Source of the DNA: Phycisphaerales bacterium
GTDB taxonomy: Bacteria > Planctomycetota > Phycisphaerae > Phycisphaerales > SM1A02
Assembly: GCA_009691915.1 (NCBI GenBank)
Contig: SIAD01000008.1
Location: forward strand, 1-64,000
Direction: 5' to 3'
Length of the DNA: 64,000 nt
Under the pieces are notes generated by a model, which searched no databases, was not told the DNA's origin, and saw only the letters and a program-made list of their open reading frames with translations. Made by a program: the position numbers and the translations under genes. Positions 50,723 through 59,531 of the stretch are shown here, one piece after another; the first letter of the stretch is position 1, and the number at the start of each line of letters is the position of its first letter.

Positions 50723-52477
50723 ATGACGGGCGCGCTCATTGTCGCACTCATTCTGGGGCAGAACGCGCTGGACGTAAACCTCCAGCGGGGCTCTGGCACG
50801 GATCTCGATGCGGGACAGCAGCAGGGTCGCAGGGTGAACCAGGCGATCCCGCAGCAGGACTACCGATCGCGGAACCTCGTCGTGACTGGCGATGTCGCCG
50901 GAGGACGAGGGTTTCGAGGAACGGTTGGCTACTCGTCCGAGGGTGATTTCAGTGGCGCACTAGGAAGCGACAGTAGCCGCGCATTCCGCGCGAATTCTGC
51001 GCTGTCCAGCATTGGCGCAATCAACAGCATTCCCATGAACGACCGCTTCGGACTGGCCACGGGGATCGGTGCGATCTCGTACCGCCGCGAGACGGTGTCG
51101 GACCAATCCTCCGCCAGAACGGTTCCAGGTGCGCCAGGCCAGGAGCGAATCGCATACTCGTCGCGCGATGCGGCGCTGGCAAACGGCGACCGCGCGAGGC
51201 TCGACCTTGCAACTCGTTCCGCCTCGACAGGAGTCGAGTACGCGTCGCTCTATGAGCCGATGGTGGTCAAGACCGTTCCAATTGTGGGAGGGCGCAAGGC
51301 CAAACTCATTTCCAGTCCGTTCAATGGGCTCGTGGCGGTTCCCACCGATGACGCGATTGAGTCGCTCAGTCTCGGCGTGTACGGTAGTGCGCTCCTGCGT
51401 GCGGACCTTCGGCACGGTCGAGCCGACCGCGCCAAGATCGCGCGGTCGTATGTGACGGTCAACGAGCGCTCTTCGGCAGCACGGCTTGACACAAAGATTC
51501 AACCAGCCATGGCGGGGATAGCTCCCACCGCGCCGGACGCAGCCGCTCGAGGTGAGAGGCGCAATGCCTACGACCTGATCGTCAACGCGGCAACCGACCG
51601 CTATCAGGCGCTGAGGGGAGCGAAGGAGGGAACACCCCCAGAGGCGGCAGGACAACCCATCTCCACGGCCGAAGTGGTGAAGCATCTTCGCGAAGGATTC
51701 CAGCGAATTCAGGACGAGCCCACCAGTGCGATCGAGAGAATCACCGGCGTCAAGCAGGCGTCAGGATCGACGATCGAGACTTCGCCCACGAGAGAGCCCG
51801 ACGCTGACTCGATCCCCGCGCCGCGCGTCGCGCCGACATCGGACACGGAGGGGAAACACACACAGCAGCGGCCGCTCACCGCGGAAGAGGTAGCGACGCT
51901 GGCGGCCTACAAGGATGTCGTCGATAGCCTCGATGGCGGATCGAAGGAGGCGCTCGACATACTGCTCACCTCGGGCGAAGAGTCGATGCGCCAGGGCCGC
52001 TATCTCTCGGCTGAGCGCGCGTTCATATCGGCTGCGCTCGTCGCCCCCGCGAATCCGCTGCCGCTTGTGGGAATCGCCAACAGCCAACTTGCCGCCGGAC
52101 TCGATGTCGCGGCGGCGGTTGCTCTGAGGCAGCTGCTCATGAATTATCCTGAGATGGTAGGCGTCAGATACTCGCCAGAACTCCTGGGAACTCCCGAACG
52201 ACTCCGCGCAATTGCCGAGGCCGCGATTGGCGATGGAACCCCCTCACGGAACTCGGCGGACTACGGGATGATCTCCGCGTACATCGGATACCAACTTGAG
52301 GATCGTGCGCTGACTGAACGGGGGCTCTCGCTTCTGATGGCAAGCCCCGAGGAAGCCGGGTTTGCACGCGCGCTGAAGGCGGTCTGGCTCCCGTCGCAGA
52401 AGCCCGAGCCAACGCCAATGCCCGAGCCCGCGCCGCCAATGCCAGAGCCAGCCAGTCCCCCGGCGATCGTTCCCTAG
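50723..52477 (+). CDS. Exported TPR-like protein with Pro/Glu-rich tail
   Basis: 584 residues from ATG 50723; the longer frame lies antisense to the neighbouring gene. A short signal peptide (about residues 1-12) leads into a Gly/Ser/Arg-rich, low-complexity region of about 150 residues. A conserved-looking middle follows (VKTVPIVGGRKAKLISSPFNG), then TPR-like helices near 400-520 (SGEESMRQGRYLSAERAFISAAL, PLVGIANSQLAAGLD). The end is a run of PEP and MPEP units. Probably a periplasmic or envelope scaffold; I do not recognise a named family. Confidence 0.75.
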   Translation: MTGALIVALILGQNALDVNLQRGSGTDLDAGQQQGRRVNQAIPQQDYRSRNLVVTGDVAGGRGFRGTVGYSSEGDFSGALGSDSSRAFRANSALSSIGAINSIPMNDRFGLATGIGAISYRRETVSDQSSARTVPGAPGQERIAYSSRDAALANGDRARLDLATRSASTGVEYASLYEPMVVKTVPIVGGRKAKLISSPFNGLVAVPTDDAIESLSLGVYGSALLRADLRHGRADRAKIARSYVTVNERSSAARLDTKIQPAMAGIAPTAPDAAARGERRNAYDLIVNAATDRYQALRGAKEGTPPEAAGQPISTAEVVKHLREGFQRIQDEPTSAIERITGVKQASGSTIETSPTREPDADSIPAPRVAPTSDTEGKHTQQRPLTAEEVATLAAYKDVVDSLDGGSKEALDILLTSGEESMRQGRYLSAERAFISAALVAPANPLPLVGIANSQLAAGLDVAAAVALRQLLMNYPEMVGVRYSPELLGTPERLRAIAEAAIGDGTPSRNSADYGMISAYIGYQLEDRALTERGLSLLMASPEEAGFARALKAVWLPSQKPEPTPMPEPAPPMPEPASPPAIVP

Positions 52478-52487
52478 TCACACGCGC

Positions 52488-53405
52488 CTATGGTGTTCGC
52501 TCGCGCAGCGCGTCGGTCGACGACACACCGAGGTTCTCATAGATCTTCCTCGTCGCGTCGCTCTTGTTGAGTGTGTAGAAGTGAATGCCTCGGACGCCTT
52601 GGTCGATCAGTTCGCGGCACTGCTCGGTCGCCCAGTGGATCCCCACCCGTGCGACCGCTTCGGGATCGTCGCCCGCGCGGCGAATCGCCCTCAGAAGTGC
52701 CGCCGGAAAAATCGCACCTGCGGCCAATTCCGCCATCCTCGTCATCCCTGCGATCGAGGTGATCGGCAGTATGCCCGCGAGAATCGGCGTGCGGATCCCA
52801 GCCAGCTCGCAGCGCTGCCGCCAATCCAAGAACGCATGGTTGTCGAAGAAGAGTTGCGAAATGATGAGGTCGGCCCCGGCATCGCACTTCGCCTTGAGGT
52901 GATCCATCTGAGTAAGCGTGTTGGGAGTCTCGGGATGGCCCTCCGGGTATCCGGCGACAGCAACACCAAATCCGCGCGGATCCGAGTGGATCCCCAGTTT
53001 GGCGAACTGTCGCACGGCGCCAACGAGGTCGATTGCATGTGCAAACGCGCTCCGCGCACCACCACCCTCCTTGGGCGCATCCCCGCGCAGCGCAAGGATG
53101 TTCGAGACTCCGGCGCGGGCATACTCCGAGAGGATGTCGTCGATCTCGGTGGCAGTGTGGTTGACGCAGGTCAGATGCGGCATCGCCTCAAGGCCGGTCT
53201 CGCGGCGGATCCGTATCACCAGTTCATGGGTGTTCTGTCGAGTCGATCCCCCGGCGCCGTAGGTCACGGAGACGAAACTCGGCCTGAGCGGACCACAATC
53301 TGCGATGGTTCCGAAGAGCGAATCCCAGCCACTGGCCGACTTCGGCGGGAAGAACTCGAAGCTTGCGGTGAACGAATCGCGCGCAAGCACATCGACCAGA
53401 TGCAT
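52488..53405 (-). CDS. metF: Methylenetetrahydrofolate reductase
   Basis: FAD enzyme reducing 5,10-methylene-THF to 5-methyl-THF for methionine synthesis; 305 residues from ATG 53405. SFEFFPPKS holds the catalytic Glu near residue 17. Then come SVTYGAGGSTR, MPHLTCVNHT, NILALRGDAPK, FGVAVAGYPEGHPE and GADLIISQLFFDN, all in the expected order. The preceding in-frame GTG (53408) is less likely, because TACGCT stands exactly 6 bases before ATG 53405. It is divergent from rex. Confidence 0.96.
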   Translation of the reverse strand: MHLVDVLARDSFTASFEFFPPKSASGWDSLFGTIADCGPLRPSFVSVTYGAGGSTRQNTHELVIRIRRETGLEAMPHLTCVNHTATEIDDILSEYARAGVSNILALRGDAPKEGGGARSAFAHAIDLVGAVRQFAKLGIHSDPRGFGVAVAGYPEGHPETPNTLTQMDHLKAKCDAGADLIISQLFFDNHAFLDWRQRCELAGIRTPILAGILPITSIAGMTRMAELAAGAIFPAALLRAIRRAGDDPEAVARVGIHWATEQCRELIDQGVRGIHFYTLNKSDATRKIYENLGVSSTDALRERTP

Positions 53406-53411
53406 CACGCA

Positions 53412-53427
53412 AGCGTACCTGCGGTAC
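53412..53427. promoter_or_regulatory. metF -10-like box overlapped by a short palindrome
   Basis: TACGCT on the minus strand (complement of 53412-53417), 6 bases before ATG 53405. The perfect inverted repeat GTACC-TGC-GGTAC (53415-53427) overlaps it and could be an operator; it does not resemble the published Rex site. Confidence 0.4.
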
Positions 53428-53460
53428 CCACTGAGACCCTGCGTGCGGGGTGAGCGGATC

Positions 53461-53466
53461 TAGACT
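53461..53466 (+). promoter_or_regulatory. -10-like box, leaderless geometry, rex
   Basis: TAGACT, 6 bases before GTG 53473. Confidence 0.45.
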
Positions 53467-53472
53467 AACGCC

Positions 53473-54162
53473 GTGCCCTCGCGCATTCCCCGACCCACCG
53501 CACACCGAATCAGCCTGTATCGACGGGAGCTCCAACTCCTCCTCGCCTCAGGTCAGCGCACCGTCAGTTCGATGGAGATCGCACAGGCTGTCGGAGTAAC
53601 CGGCGCGGCCGTGCGGAAGGATCTCGCCTGGGTCAGCGCGACTGGCCCCGACAGAGACACCCGCGTCGGCCACGCGGGGGTGGGCTACGACTGCGCGCTC
53701 CTCATGGATCGGATCCGCGGGATCATCGGGACCAACCGGCCGTGGACTGCTGTGCTCGTCGGGTGCGGGAACATCGGCCGTGCACTCCTGGCGTACGGTG
53801 GATTTGTGGGCCAGGGATTCGAAATAGCTGCGGTTTTCGATGGCCAGAAAGGGGTCGTGGGGAGGGTGGTTGGGCGGCTGACAGTGCAGCCAATGTCAGA
53901 ACTCCGCAAGTCCGTCCGCAGCACCAAAGCAACCATCGGGATCATTGCCGTGCCGAGGAGTGCCGCCCAGACCGTCGCCACACAACTATGCAACGCGGGA
54001 GTGCGCGGGATCCTAAACTTCGCTCCCATGAGGCTCGCTGTCAGCGAAGGAGTTGCCGTGACCAACATTGATGTCAATGTCGCGCTTGAGCAACTAGCTC
54101 TCAACATCAGCCTCCGTGCCGACGGGAAGCGCCCCCCCCGTGAGACTGGTGGTGCCCTGTGA
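53473..54162 (+). CDS. rex: Redox-sensing transcriptional repressor Rex
   Basis: Senses the NADH/NAD ratio and represses fermentation and respiration genes. 229 residues. The N-terminal winged helix (RISLYRRELQLLL, SSMEIAQAVGVTGAAVRKDLAW) and GHAGVGYDCALL linker are typical. The Rossmann domain has VLVGCGNIGRALLAY near residue 99, and the later ATIGIIAVPRSAAQTVA and GVRGILNFAPM stretches. The C-terminal NVALEQLALNI helix supports domain swapping. GTG start. The TGA overlaps the next gene as GTGA. Confidence 0.95.
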   Translation: MPSRIPRPTAHRISLYRRELQLLLASGQRTVSSMEIAQAVGVTGAAVRKDLAWVSATGPDRDTRVGHAGVGYDCALLMDRIRGIIGTNRPWTAVLVGCGNIGRALLAYGGFVGQGFEIAAVFDGQKGVVGRVVGRLTVQPMSELRKSVRSTKATIGIIAVPRSAAQTVATQLCNAGVRGILNFAPMRLAVSEGVAVTNIDVNVALEQLALNISLRADGKRPPRETGGAL

Positions 54163-54824
54163 GGCGAGCACGGTGGAACCGCTTGGCTGTATTGGCACTC
54201 GCCGCCCATTGCGGCATCATGTCTCTTTCGTGCACGAGTGCAACAGTCCTGAGACCGAGCGATGCCGATTCGCTGCGCGTTCAGGTGCGCGACCTCACGG
54301 TGAGAGTGGATGCGCTAGGCGCTGAGAACAAGGAACTGAAGGGTCAGCTCGCCGACGCAGCAAAGGCATCGCAAGAACGAACCGGGATCTCGCCAGCGGT
54401 AGCGCAGGCGACACCGCAACTGGTCCAGATCCGGGTGGGATCGCCGAGTCACTTCGAGCGATCCGCGGACGGAAAGCACTGCACCGCACGGATTTATCTT
54501 GAGCCTCAAGACGGACTTGGGCGCTTCCTTCAAATCACGGGGGCGCTCGACATCTCGGTCTTCCAACTCAACGCGTCGGGTACTGCGCGGACTCTCGGAT
54601 CAGCGACCTTTGATCCGCTGATGGTGCGAGATGCATGGCGCGGCGCTCTGATGGGATCGCACTACTCATTTGAACTCCAGATGGTTGGAGATGGCTGGGA
54701 CTGCACAGGTTCTGCGACGGTCCGAATCGCATTCGTCGATGGTCATTCAGGCAGGACCTTCTCCGCGCAACGCGAACTCATCGAGTCGCGCCCTACAACA
54801 GAGGCAGCACCAGATGCGAAATGA
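54159..54824 (+). CDS. Coiled-coil lipoprotein, unknown function
   Basis: 221 residues. The signal peptide ends in lipobox LSLSC, Cys near residue 25. A short coiled coil follows (VQVRDLTVRVDALGAENKEL, about residues 40-66). The C-terminal part looks like a beta-sandwich: KHCTARIYLEPQDGLGRFLQ, GALDISVFQL and WDCTGSATVRIAFVDG. The layout suggests a membrane-tethered binding domain on a helical stalk. Start GTG overlaps the rex stop, and the end overlaps the next lipoprotein gene by 11 bases, so the three genes form one unit. Confidence 0.75.
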   Translation: MRRARWNRLAVLALAAHCGIMSLSCTSATVLRPSDADSLRVQVRDLTVRVDALGAENKELKGQLADAAKASQERTGISPAVAQATPQLVQIRVGSPSHFERSADGKHCTARIYLEPQDGLGRFLQITGALDISVFQLNASGTARTLGSATFDPLMVRDAWRGALMGSHYSFELQMVGDGWDCTGSATVRIAFVDGHSGRTFSAQRELIESRPTTEAAPDAK

Positions 54825-55065
54825 CACCACAATCTGTAGTAGGGGATCACTTGGCCGACCCCGAGTAATCGTGGTTGCGGTGTTGGCGACTTGCTCGTGC
54901 GCTCTGCTGCCAGGCTGCCAGAAGCAACTGTTTCCCGAGAAATCCCCACGGAGTCAGTTCGAAACATACGACACGCTTCGCCTTCAGAACCAGCCACTCG
55001 AGATTCCCGATGAGTTCGGCAATCCACAGCCGGCACTGCGCGCGCGGCTGACTCCGCAGAATTGA
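54814..55065 (+). CDS. Small lipoprotein
   Basis: 83 residues from ATG 54814, inside the last codons of the upstream lipoprotein gene. Basic N-terminus, hydrophobic helix and lipobox LLPGC with the Cys near residue 37. The mature part is about 45 residues, Gln/Pro-rich (QKQLFPEKSPRSQFETYD). No known family. Short planctomycete lipoproteins of this type are common. Confidence 0.6.
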   Translation: MRNDTTICSRGSLGRPRVIVVAVLATCSCALLPGCQKQLFPEKSPRSQFETYDTLRLQNQPLEIPDEFGNPQPALRARLTPQN

Positions 55066-55150
55066 TGGGCTCATTCGGGGAGGAATTGCTCAGGATCGCG
55101 ACGGCTCGATCCGATAGAGATTGCTGAGTCCATCAGGAGTCTCTCGATCG

Positions 55151-55897
55151 ATGAGCCGCCCATCCGATTCAATCGCCCTCATGCCACGCGCGTCGCTTTC
55201 AAGCGCGACCTTGAGAAGTCCCAAACGGCGGCTCGTGATCTGGGCGTGCTTCCTCGGTGCGACGACCGGGGCGTCGGGAATCCTGCTTCTCGGTGATCGC
55301 GGCGCTCCACGGGCGCTCCCGGCCGTCAGTCCTCAGCTCGTATCTATGGTTGCGCCATCGGCGCAGCAGTACGCGTCACTTGTGACCCCGAGGGAGCGGC
55401 CTGTGGTCCCGGGTGCCTGGAGTTCCATCGTCGTGCACCACTCCGCGACGCTCGCCGGAGATGCTCAATCGTTGGAGCGGCAGCATCTGGCTGCCGGGTT
55501 ATCGGGCCTCGGATACCACTTTGTTATAGGAAACGGCCAAGGGCTCGGAGATGGCGTTGTGCACACCGGCTATCGCTGGAACCGCCAACTCCCTGGCGCC
55601 CATGTCGCGTCGACGGCGGGTCACTCCGCGACGCTCGGGCTCACGAAGGCGTCGCTGAGTCCGTCGGACGCGGATCACTACAACCGCCACTCGATTGGCG
55701 TATGTCTCGTCGGCAACGGCAATCGACGGGAGTTCACCGACCGCCAGATGCGCGAACTTCTGTGGCTGGTGCGCGAGTTGCAGACGCAATTCGGTATTCC
55801 GGCATCACGGGTTCATCTCCATTCGGATCTCGCCGCCATCGACAGTCCCGGCCAGTTTTTCCCGACGGCCGAGTTCGAGGCCCAGATTCGACGATAG
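55151..55897 (+). CDS. N-acetylmuramoyl-L-alanine amidase-like (PGRP fold), membrane-anchored
   Basis: 248 residues from ATG 55151; AGGAG at 55135-55139 lies 11 bases upstream. An N-terminal cytoplasmic stretch and one membrane helix (about 28-50) put the domain outside. The amidase-2/PGRP domain has IVVHHSAT (first zinc His), GLGYHFVIGNG, GHSATLGLTKA, HSIGVCLVGN and the HLHSDLAAIDSPGQFFP end with the second His. It would cut the amide bond between muramic acid and the stem peptide, fitting a planctomycete with peptidoglycan. Upstream TTG at 55121 is an alternative start. Confidence 0.85.
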   Translation: MSRPSDSIALMPRASLSSATLRSPKRRLVIWACFLGATTGASGILLLGDRGAPRALPAVSPQLVSMVAPSAQQYASLVTPRERPVVPGAWSSIVVHHSATLAGDAQSLERQHLAAGLSGLGYHFVIGNGQGLGDGVVHTGYRWNRQLPGAHVASTAGHSATLGLTKASLSPSDADHYNRHSIGVCLVGNGNRREFTDRQMRELLWLVRELQTQFGIPASRVHLHSDLAAIDSPGQFFPTAEFEAQIRR

Positions 55898-55976
55898 ATC
55901 GGCGTCAGTCTTTCGTACTATCGGGTAGGTTCCAGACTCTGTGTCTGGGCTTGAACGGCGCGAATACTGAGATACG

Positions 55977-55982
55977 CAAAGG
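55977..55982 (+). promoter_or_regulatory. Shine-Dalgarno site of the kinase gene
   Basis: AAAGGA, 9 bases before GTG 55992 but only 3 before TTG 55986, so GTG 55992 is preferred as the start. Confidence 0.5.
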
Positions 55983-55991
55983 ATTTTGCCC

Positions 55992-56855
55992 GTGGGTGCC
56001 AACGCAATTGCTGACGAACTCTTCGGCTACAAGGTAGTGGCCTTCCTAGGCGAGGGAGCCCGGAGCAAGTTGTACGCCGTCAAGGACCGAGGTTCAGGCG
56101 ACACCTACGCGCTCAAGCATGTGATCTACGACGAGCGCATGGGGGACAAGGACGATCGATTCCTCAAGCAGGTGGTCAACGAGTACTCGACGCTGAAAGA
56201 GGTCGAACATCCGGCCATCCGGCGGGTGATCGCCCTCAAGCGCCTGACGCCACTATTCCAGGTCACTGAGGTTGCGCTCGTACTCGAGTTGATCGACTCG
56301 GCGACCATCGAGGAGGAACCGCCGAAGAACCTGAAGCAGTACCTCCAGATCTTTGCGGATGTTGCCGATGGACTGGCGCACATCCATGAGCGTGGGTTTG
56401 TTCACGGGGACATGAAGCTTGGCAACATCATGCTGCCGACTCCTGAGCCGAATGCGCATTGTGCCAAGATCATCGACCTCGGCCAGTCATGCAAGGCGGG
56501 AACTGTGAAGGAGCGCACCCAAGGGTCCCCCGGGTACATGGCCCCCGAACAAGCAGCGAGAGAACCGATCACTCAGTGGACCGACCTCTACAACTTCGGG
56601 GCGACCATGTACCGGGCTCTGGTTCATGACTATCCAGAGACGGTCCTTGTGCCGGGCGAGAAGAAGCCGCGACGCCCCGAGCAGGTTCCCGCGACCATGC
56701 CCCCAGCAGACCGCGTCCCTGGTCTCGACAGCGACCTCTCCGATCTTGTCATGGATTGCCTGCAGTTGCAGGCGACCAGGCGCCCGAAGTCGATGCGGGC
56801 TGTCGCCGATCAACTGCGCAGCATCAAAGCGTCCGCACGCGACATGGCGGTATAA
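55992..56855 (+). CDS. Hanks-type Ser/Thr protein kinase
   Basis: 287 residues, kinase domain only, with no membrane helix or sensor domain. Gly-rich loop LGEGARSKLYAV, ATP-anchoring Lys42 in YALKHV, catalytic loop HGDMKLGN with Asp140 (HRD replaced by HGD), metal-binding Asp162 in IDLGQS (DFG replaced by DLG), and the GYMAPEQA segment. All catalytic residues are kept, so it is probably active. The activation loop has Thr and Ser that could be autophosphorylated. The HtrA-like protease follows nine bases later, suggesting a shared envelope-stress role. Confidence 0.9.
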   Translation: MGANAIADELFGYKVVAFLGEGARSKLYAVKDRGSGDTYALKHVIYDERMGDKDDRFLKQVVNEYSTLKEVEHPAIRRVIALKRLTPLFQVTEVALVLELIDSATIEEEPPKNLKQYLQIFADVADGLAHIHERGFVHGDMKLGNIMLPTPEPNAHCAKIIDLGQSCKAGTVKERTQGSPGYMAPEQAAREPITQWTDLYNFGATMYRALVHDYPETVLVPGEKKPRRPEQVPATMPPADRVPGLDSDLSDLVMDCLQLQATRRPKSMRAVADQLRSIKASARDMAV

Positions 56856-56863
56856 CCGCGCTA

Positions 56864-59056
56864 ATGAAGTCGGTGATCCCAGCGGTTGCCTCCCTGGTGC
56901 TGGCGAACGCGTTGGGCGCGATCGCTCTGGGCGCGATCGCGCCACCGCCGATCGAAGTCGTCGACATCGAGACCGCTAGGGCGCTCGAACACAGTGTGCA
57001 GAAGGCGCTTTCGCAGGCGCTTCCCGCGTCGGTCGGGATCTCGTCTCTGGGCGAACGGGGAAGCACCGGCAGTGGGACCATCATCTCCAAGGACGGATGG
57101 ATCCTGACCGCCGGCCATGTGACCGATGACGCGGGCCAACCCGTAACGATTTACTTCCATGATGGCTCCTCCATCGAGGGACGGACATCGGGTCTGCACT
57201 GGAACGGGCGCGAGGATTGCGGTCTCGTGCGGTTCGATCCAAGCGGTCGGGAATTCGCCGTCGCCGAGCTCGGTGATGGCAAGTCGCTTGCAGTCGGGGA
57301 TTGGGCGATCACTCTCGGGCACACCTACGGGATCGAGCGCGATCCCTACCGGCCGCCGGTGCTTCGGCTCGGCCGCATCCGGCTGATTGACGAGCGTTCG
57401 ATCGATGTCGATGCACCGCTTTCGTCTGGGGACTCTGGCGGCGGCCTGTTCGACCTCTCCGGCAGACTCATCGGCATCAACTCGACCGCGGGACCGGAAC
57501 CCGACTGGAACACCGCAGTGAACATCGACTTCGTGAAGGGCAAGATGAGCGACATGCAGCAGGGAGCGGTGTCGGGCGCTAGCGCGGAGGCGAGTCGAAA
57601 GGGTGGACGCGAGCCCAAACCAACGCCAGTCCCGCAGCATGATGTCAGTGATTTCGAGCATGCCAAGTCGAACCCCGCGATTCTGATGGCCATTGCCCCC
57701 GCGGTAGACGCGGCCATCTTGATGACGGTTGGCGTGTTTGTCGAGGGCAGGCAGGTCGGACTAGGGACCGTTGCGTCAGCCGAGGGTCATGTGATCGCCA
57801 AGGCATCCGATGTGGGGATGGTCAGCGCCGATCTCTCGGTGGCACTTCCCGATGGGCTGATGGTGTCGGCTAAACGGATGGCAGTTGATTCGGAACTCGA
57901 TCTGATGCTTCTTGCAACCAACGAGGCGTTCGACGAGCCGCTGTTTGACTCGGAGACCCTCGTTGAGCAGGGGGTGATTCTGATGAGCGTCGGTCGCGAC
58001 GCGCGACCGGCGGCGTGGGGTGTGCGGAGTCTGGGCGAGTATCGGCCGGGGCGAAGCGATGTCACCGCGGCGTACCTCGGCGTTCGCGCGCGCGCCACAA
58101 CTGACGAAGAGCGTGATCGCGCCGACGGTCGCGCGGGAGTCATCCTGACGATGGTTTCACCGGCGTCGCCCGCCGCGAGGGCCGGACTCAAAGTCGGCGA
58201 CTTCGTAGAGTCGATCACTGAGATGGAAGTCATGGATCAGTCGCAAGTGGGCGAGGCGATCCGCAAGCACGCGTCTGGGGATGTCATCGAGATCGTCCGC
58301 GTGACGGATGGTGCCGAGGATCGTGTGAAGGCCCGTCTTGCGCCTCGGCCTCGATCGACCGGACCATCGCCATCGTCACCGAAGTTCCCGGCTAGTCGCC
58401 GTTCCAGTGGGTTCGGGCCGGTGATTCAGCATGACACAGCTCTGCGCGCCGACCAGATGGGTGGGCCGGTCACAAACCTTGATGGCAAAGTCGTTGGAGT
58501 GAACATCGCGCGGGTCGATCGCACAAAGACCTACGCACTCTCGTCGAAGACACTCAAGCCAGCCATCGAGCGGCTCTTGACCAGCGCTCGCGCGAGGTCG
58601 GAGCCAATGCCACTCATCGATCCGCTGGCGACGGGGGTGATCACGAAGCAGGAGGGGGCGCTCGTGCGTCTCGATGCCAACGCGGCGGAGATCCTCGGCA
58701 CGACACTCAGGTTCGTGCAGGAGGAAGATGCGTTGGGACATCTCGAGCGCTGGGTCGATCCCAACGACTCCGCGCAATGGGTGGTCGAGTTCACGAAGCC
58801 CGGTGACTACGCGATCCGTGTCGTGCAGGCATGCCCGTCGGCGGCGGCTGGTCAGGAGTTTCAGGTGATCGTCGGAGGACTGAAGTTCAAGGGCGTGACA
58901 CAGGCGACTTCCGACTGGGGCGACTACAAGGGGGTCGATATCGGCTCGATGCATGTCGAGGAGCCTGGGCGCGCGAGAGTCGAGATCGAGACTGGCGGTT
59001 CGTTGAAACATCCACTCATGAATCTCCACGCCATCGAACTGAAACGAACGAGCTGA
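56864..59056 (+). CDS. HtrA-like serine protease with second degenerate protease domain and PDZ
   Basis: 730 residues from ATG 56864. A signal peptide (about 1-24) precedes trypsin-like domain 1 with the full triad: His85 in TAGHV, Asp118 in GREDCGLVRF, Ser191 in SGDSGGGLFD. A second trypsin-like domain begins near residue 290 (GLGTVASAEGHVIAKAS), but its His and Ser are lost; the Ser position reads MGGPVTNLDGKVVGVN. A PDZ domain is interleaved near 390-490 (RAGVILTMVSPASPAARAGLKVGDFVESI). The C-terminal 110 residues resemble a carbohydrate-binding beta-sandwich. The likely role is periplasmic protein quality control. Confidence 0.88.
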   Translation: MKSVIPAVASLVLANALGAIALGAIAPPPIEVVDIETARALEHSVQKALSQALPASVGISSLGERGSTGSGTIISKDGWILTAGHVTDDAGQPVTIYFHDGSSIEGRTSGLHWNGREDCGLVRFDPSGREFAVAELGDGKSLAVGDWAITLGHTYGIERDPYRPPVLRLGRIRLIDERSIDVDAPLSSGDSGGGLFDLSGRLIGINSTAGPEPDWNTAVNIDFVKGKMSDMQQGAVSGASAEASRKGGREPKPTPVPQHDVSDFEHAKSNPAILMAIAPAVDAAILMTVGVFVEGRQVGLGTVASAEGHVIAKASDVGMVSADLSVALPDGLMVSAKRMAVDSELDLMLLATNEAFDEPLFDSETLVEQGVILMSVGRDARPAAWGVRSLGEYRPGRSDVTAAYLGVRARATTDEERDRADGRAGVILTMVSPASPAARAGLKVGDFVESITEMEVMDQSQVGEAIRKHASGDVIEIVRVTDGAEDRVKARLAPRPRSTGPSPSSPKFPASRRSSGFGPVIQHDTALRADQMGGPVTNLDGKVVGVNIARVDRTKTYALSSKTLKPAIERLLTSARARSEPMPLIDPLATGVITKQEGALVRLDANAAEILGTTLRFVQEEDALGHLERWVDPNDSAQWVVEFTKPGDYAIRVVQACPSAAAGQEFQVIVGGLKFKGVTQATSDWGDYKGVDIGSMHVEEPGRARVEIETGGSLKHPLMNLHAIELKRTS

Positions 59057-59058
59057 CC

Positions 59059-59526
59059 ATGACCACGCATGAATCACTTCCCGACCGATGGCATGTCCGG
59101 TTTCTGTCGCTGGCGAGTCAGATCGCCTCATGGAGCAAGGATCCATCGCGGGGAGTCGGGTGCGTGATCGTCGCCCCTTCCAAGCAGATCATCTCGACGG
59201 GATTCAACGGGCTGCCTGCGGGGATCGTCGATCATCCGCAAAGGCTCGAGCGCCCGGTCAAGTACGACCTTGTCTGTCATGCTGAACTCAATGCCATCGT
59301 GCAGTGCGCGCGCAATGGATCGAGCCCTGTCGGCTGCACGCTGTATTCAACATTCAGCCCCTGCGTGCAGTGCGCGCTCGCCATCATCCAGGCAGGAATT
59401 GCCGAGGTGGTCTCCTACGACGCCGCGCCGGGCGACGAGCACTGGCAGCGGTCACTCGAGCTTGCGCAGTCGCTGTTCGGGGAGGCCTCGATCAAGTATC
59501 GCGTGATGGCCGATCCTGTACCCTGA
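59059..59526 (+). CDS. Deoxycytidylate deaminase family protein
   Basis: 155 residues from ATG 59059, two bases after the protease gene. The zinc site is HAELNAIVQCA (His and catalytic Glu) with PCVQCALAII. The GVGCVIVAPSKQIISTGFNGLPAG stretch is typical of dCMP deaminases, which make dUMP for thymidylate synthesis. A related tRNA or riboflavin deaminase is less likely because of the FNGLPAG and DHPQRLERPVKY elements. Its stop lies within the region of the next gene's -10 box. Confidence 0.9.
   Translation: MTTHESLPDRWHVRFLSLASQIASWSKDPSRGVGCVIVAPSKQIISTGFNGLPAGIVDHPQRLERPVKYDLVCHAELNAIVQCARNGSSPVGCTLYSTFSPCVQCALAIIQAGIAEVVSYDAAPGDEHWQRSLELAQSLFGEASIKYRVMADPVP
59519..59524 (+). promoter_or_regulatory. 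-10-like box, leaderless geometry
   Basis: TACCCT, 7 bases before ATG 59532. Its last T is the first base of the dCMP deaminase TGA stop. Confidence 0.45.
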
Positions 59527-59531
59527 CTCGA

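Noticed and set aside
53409-53472. Rex operator in the metF-rex gap
   Set aside because: No TTGTGAA-type half sites; only an unrelated short palindrome is present.
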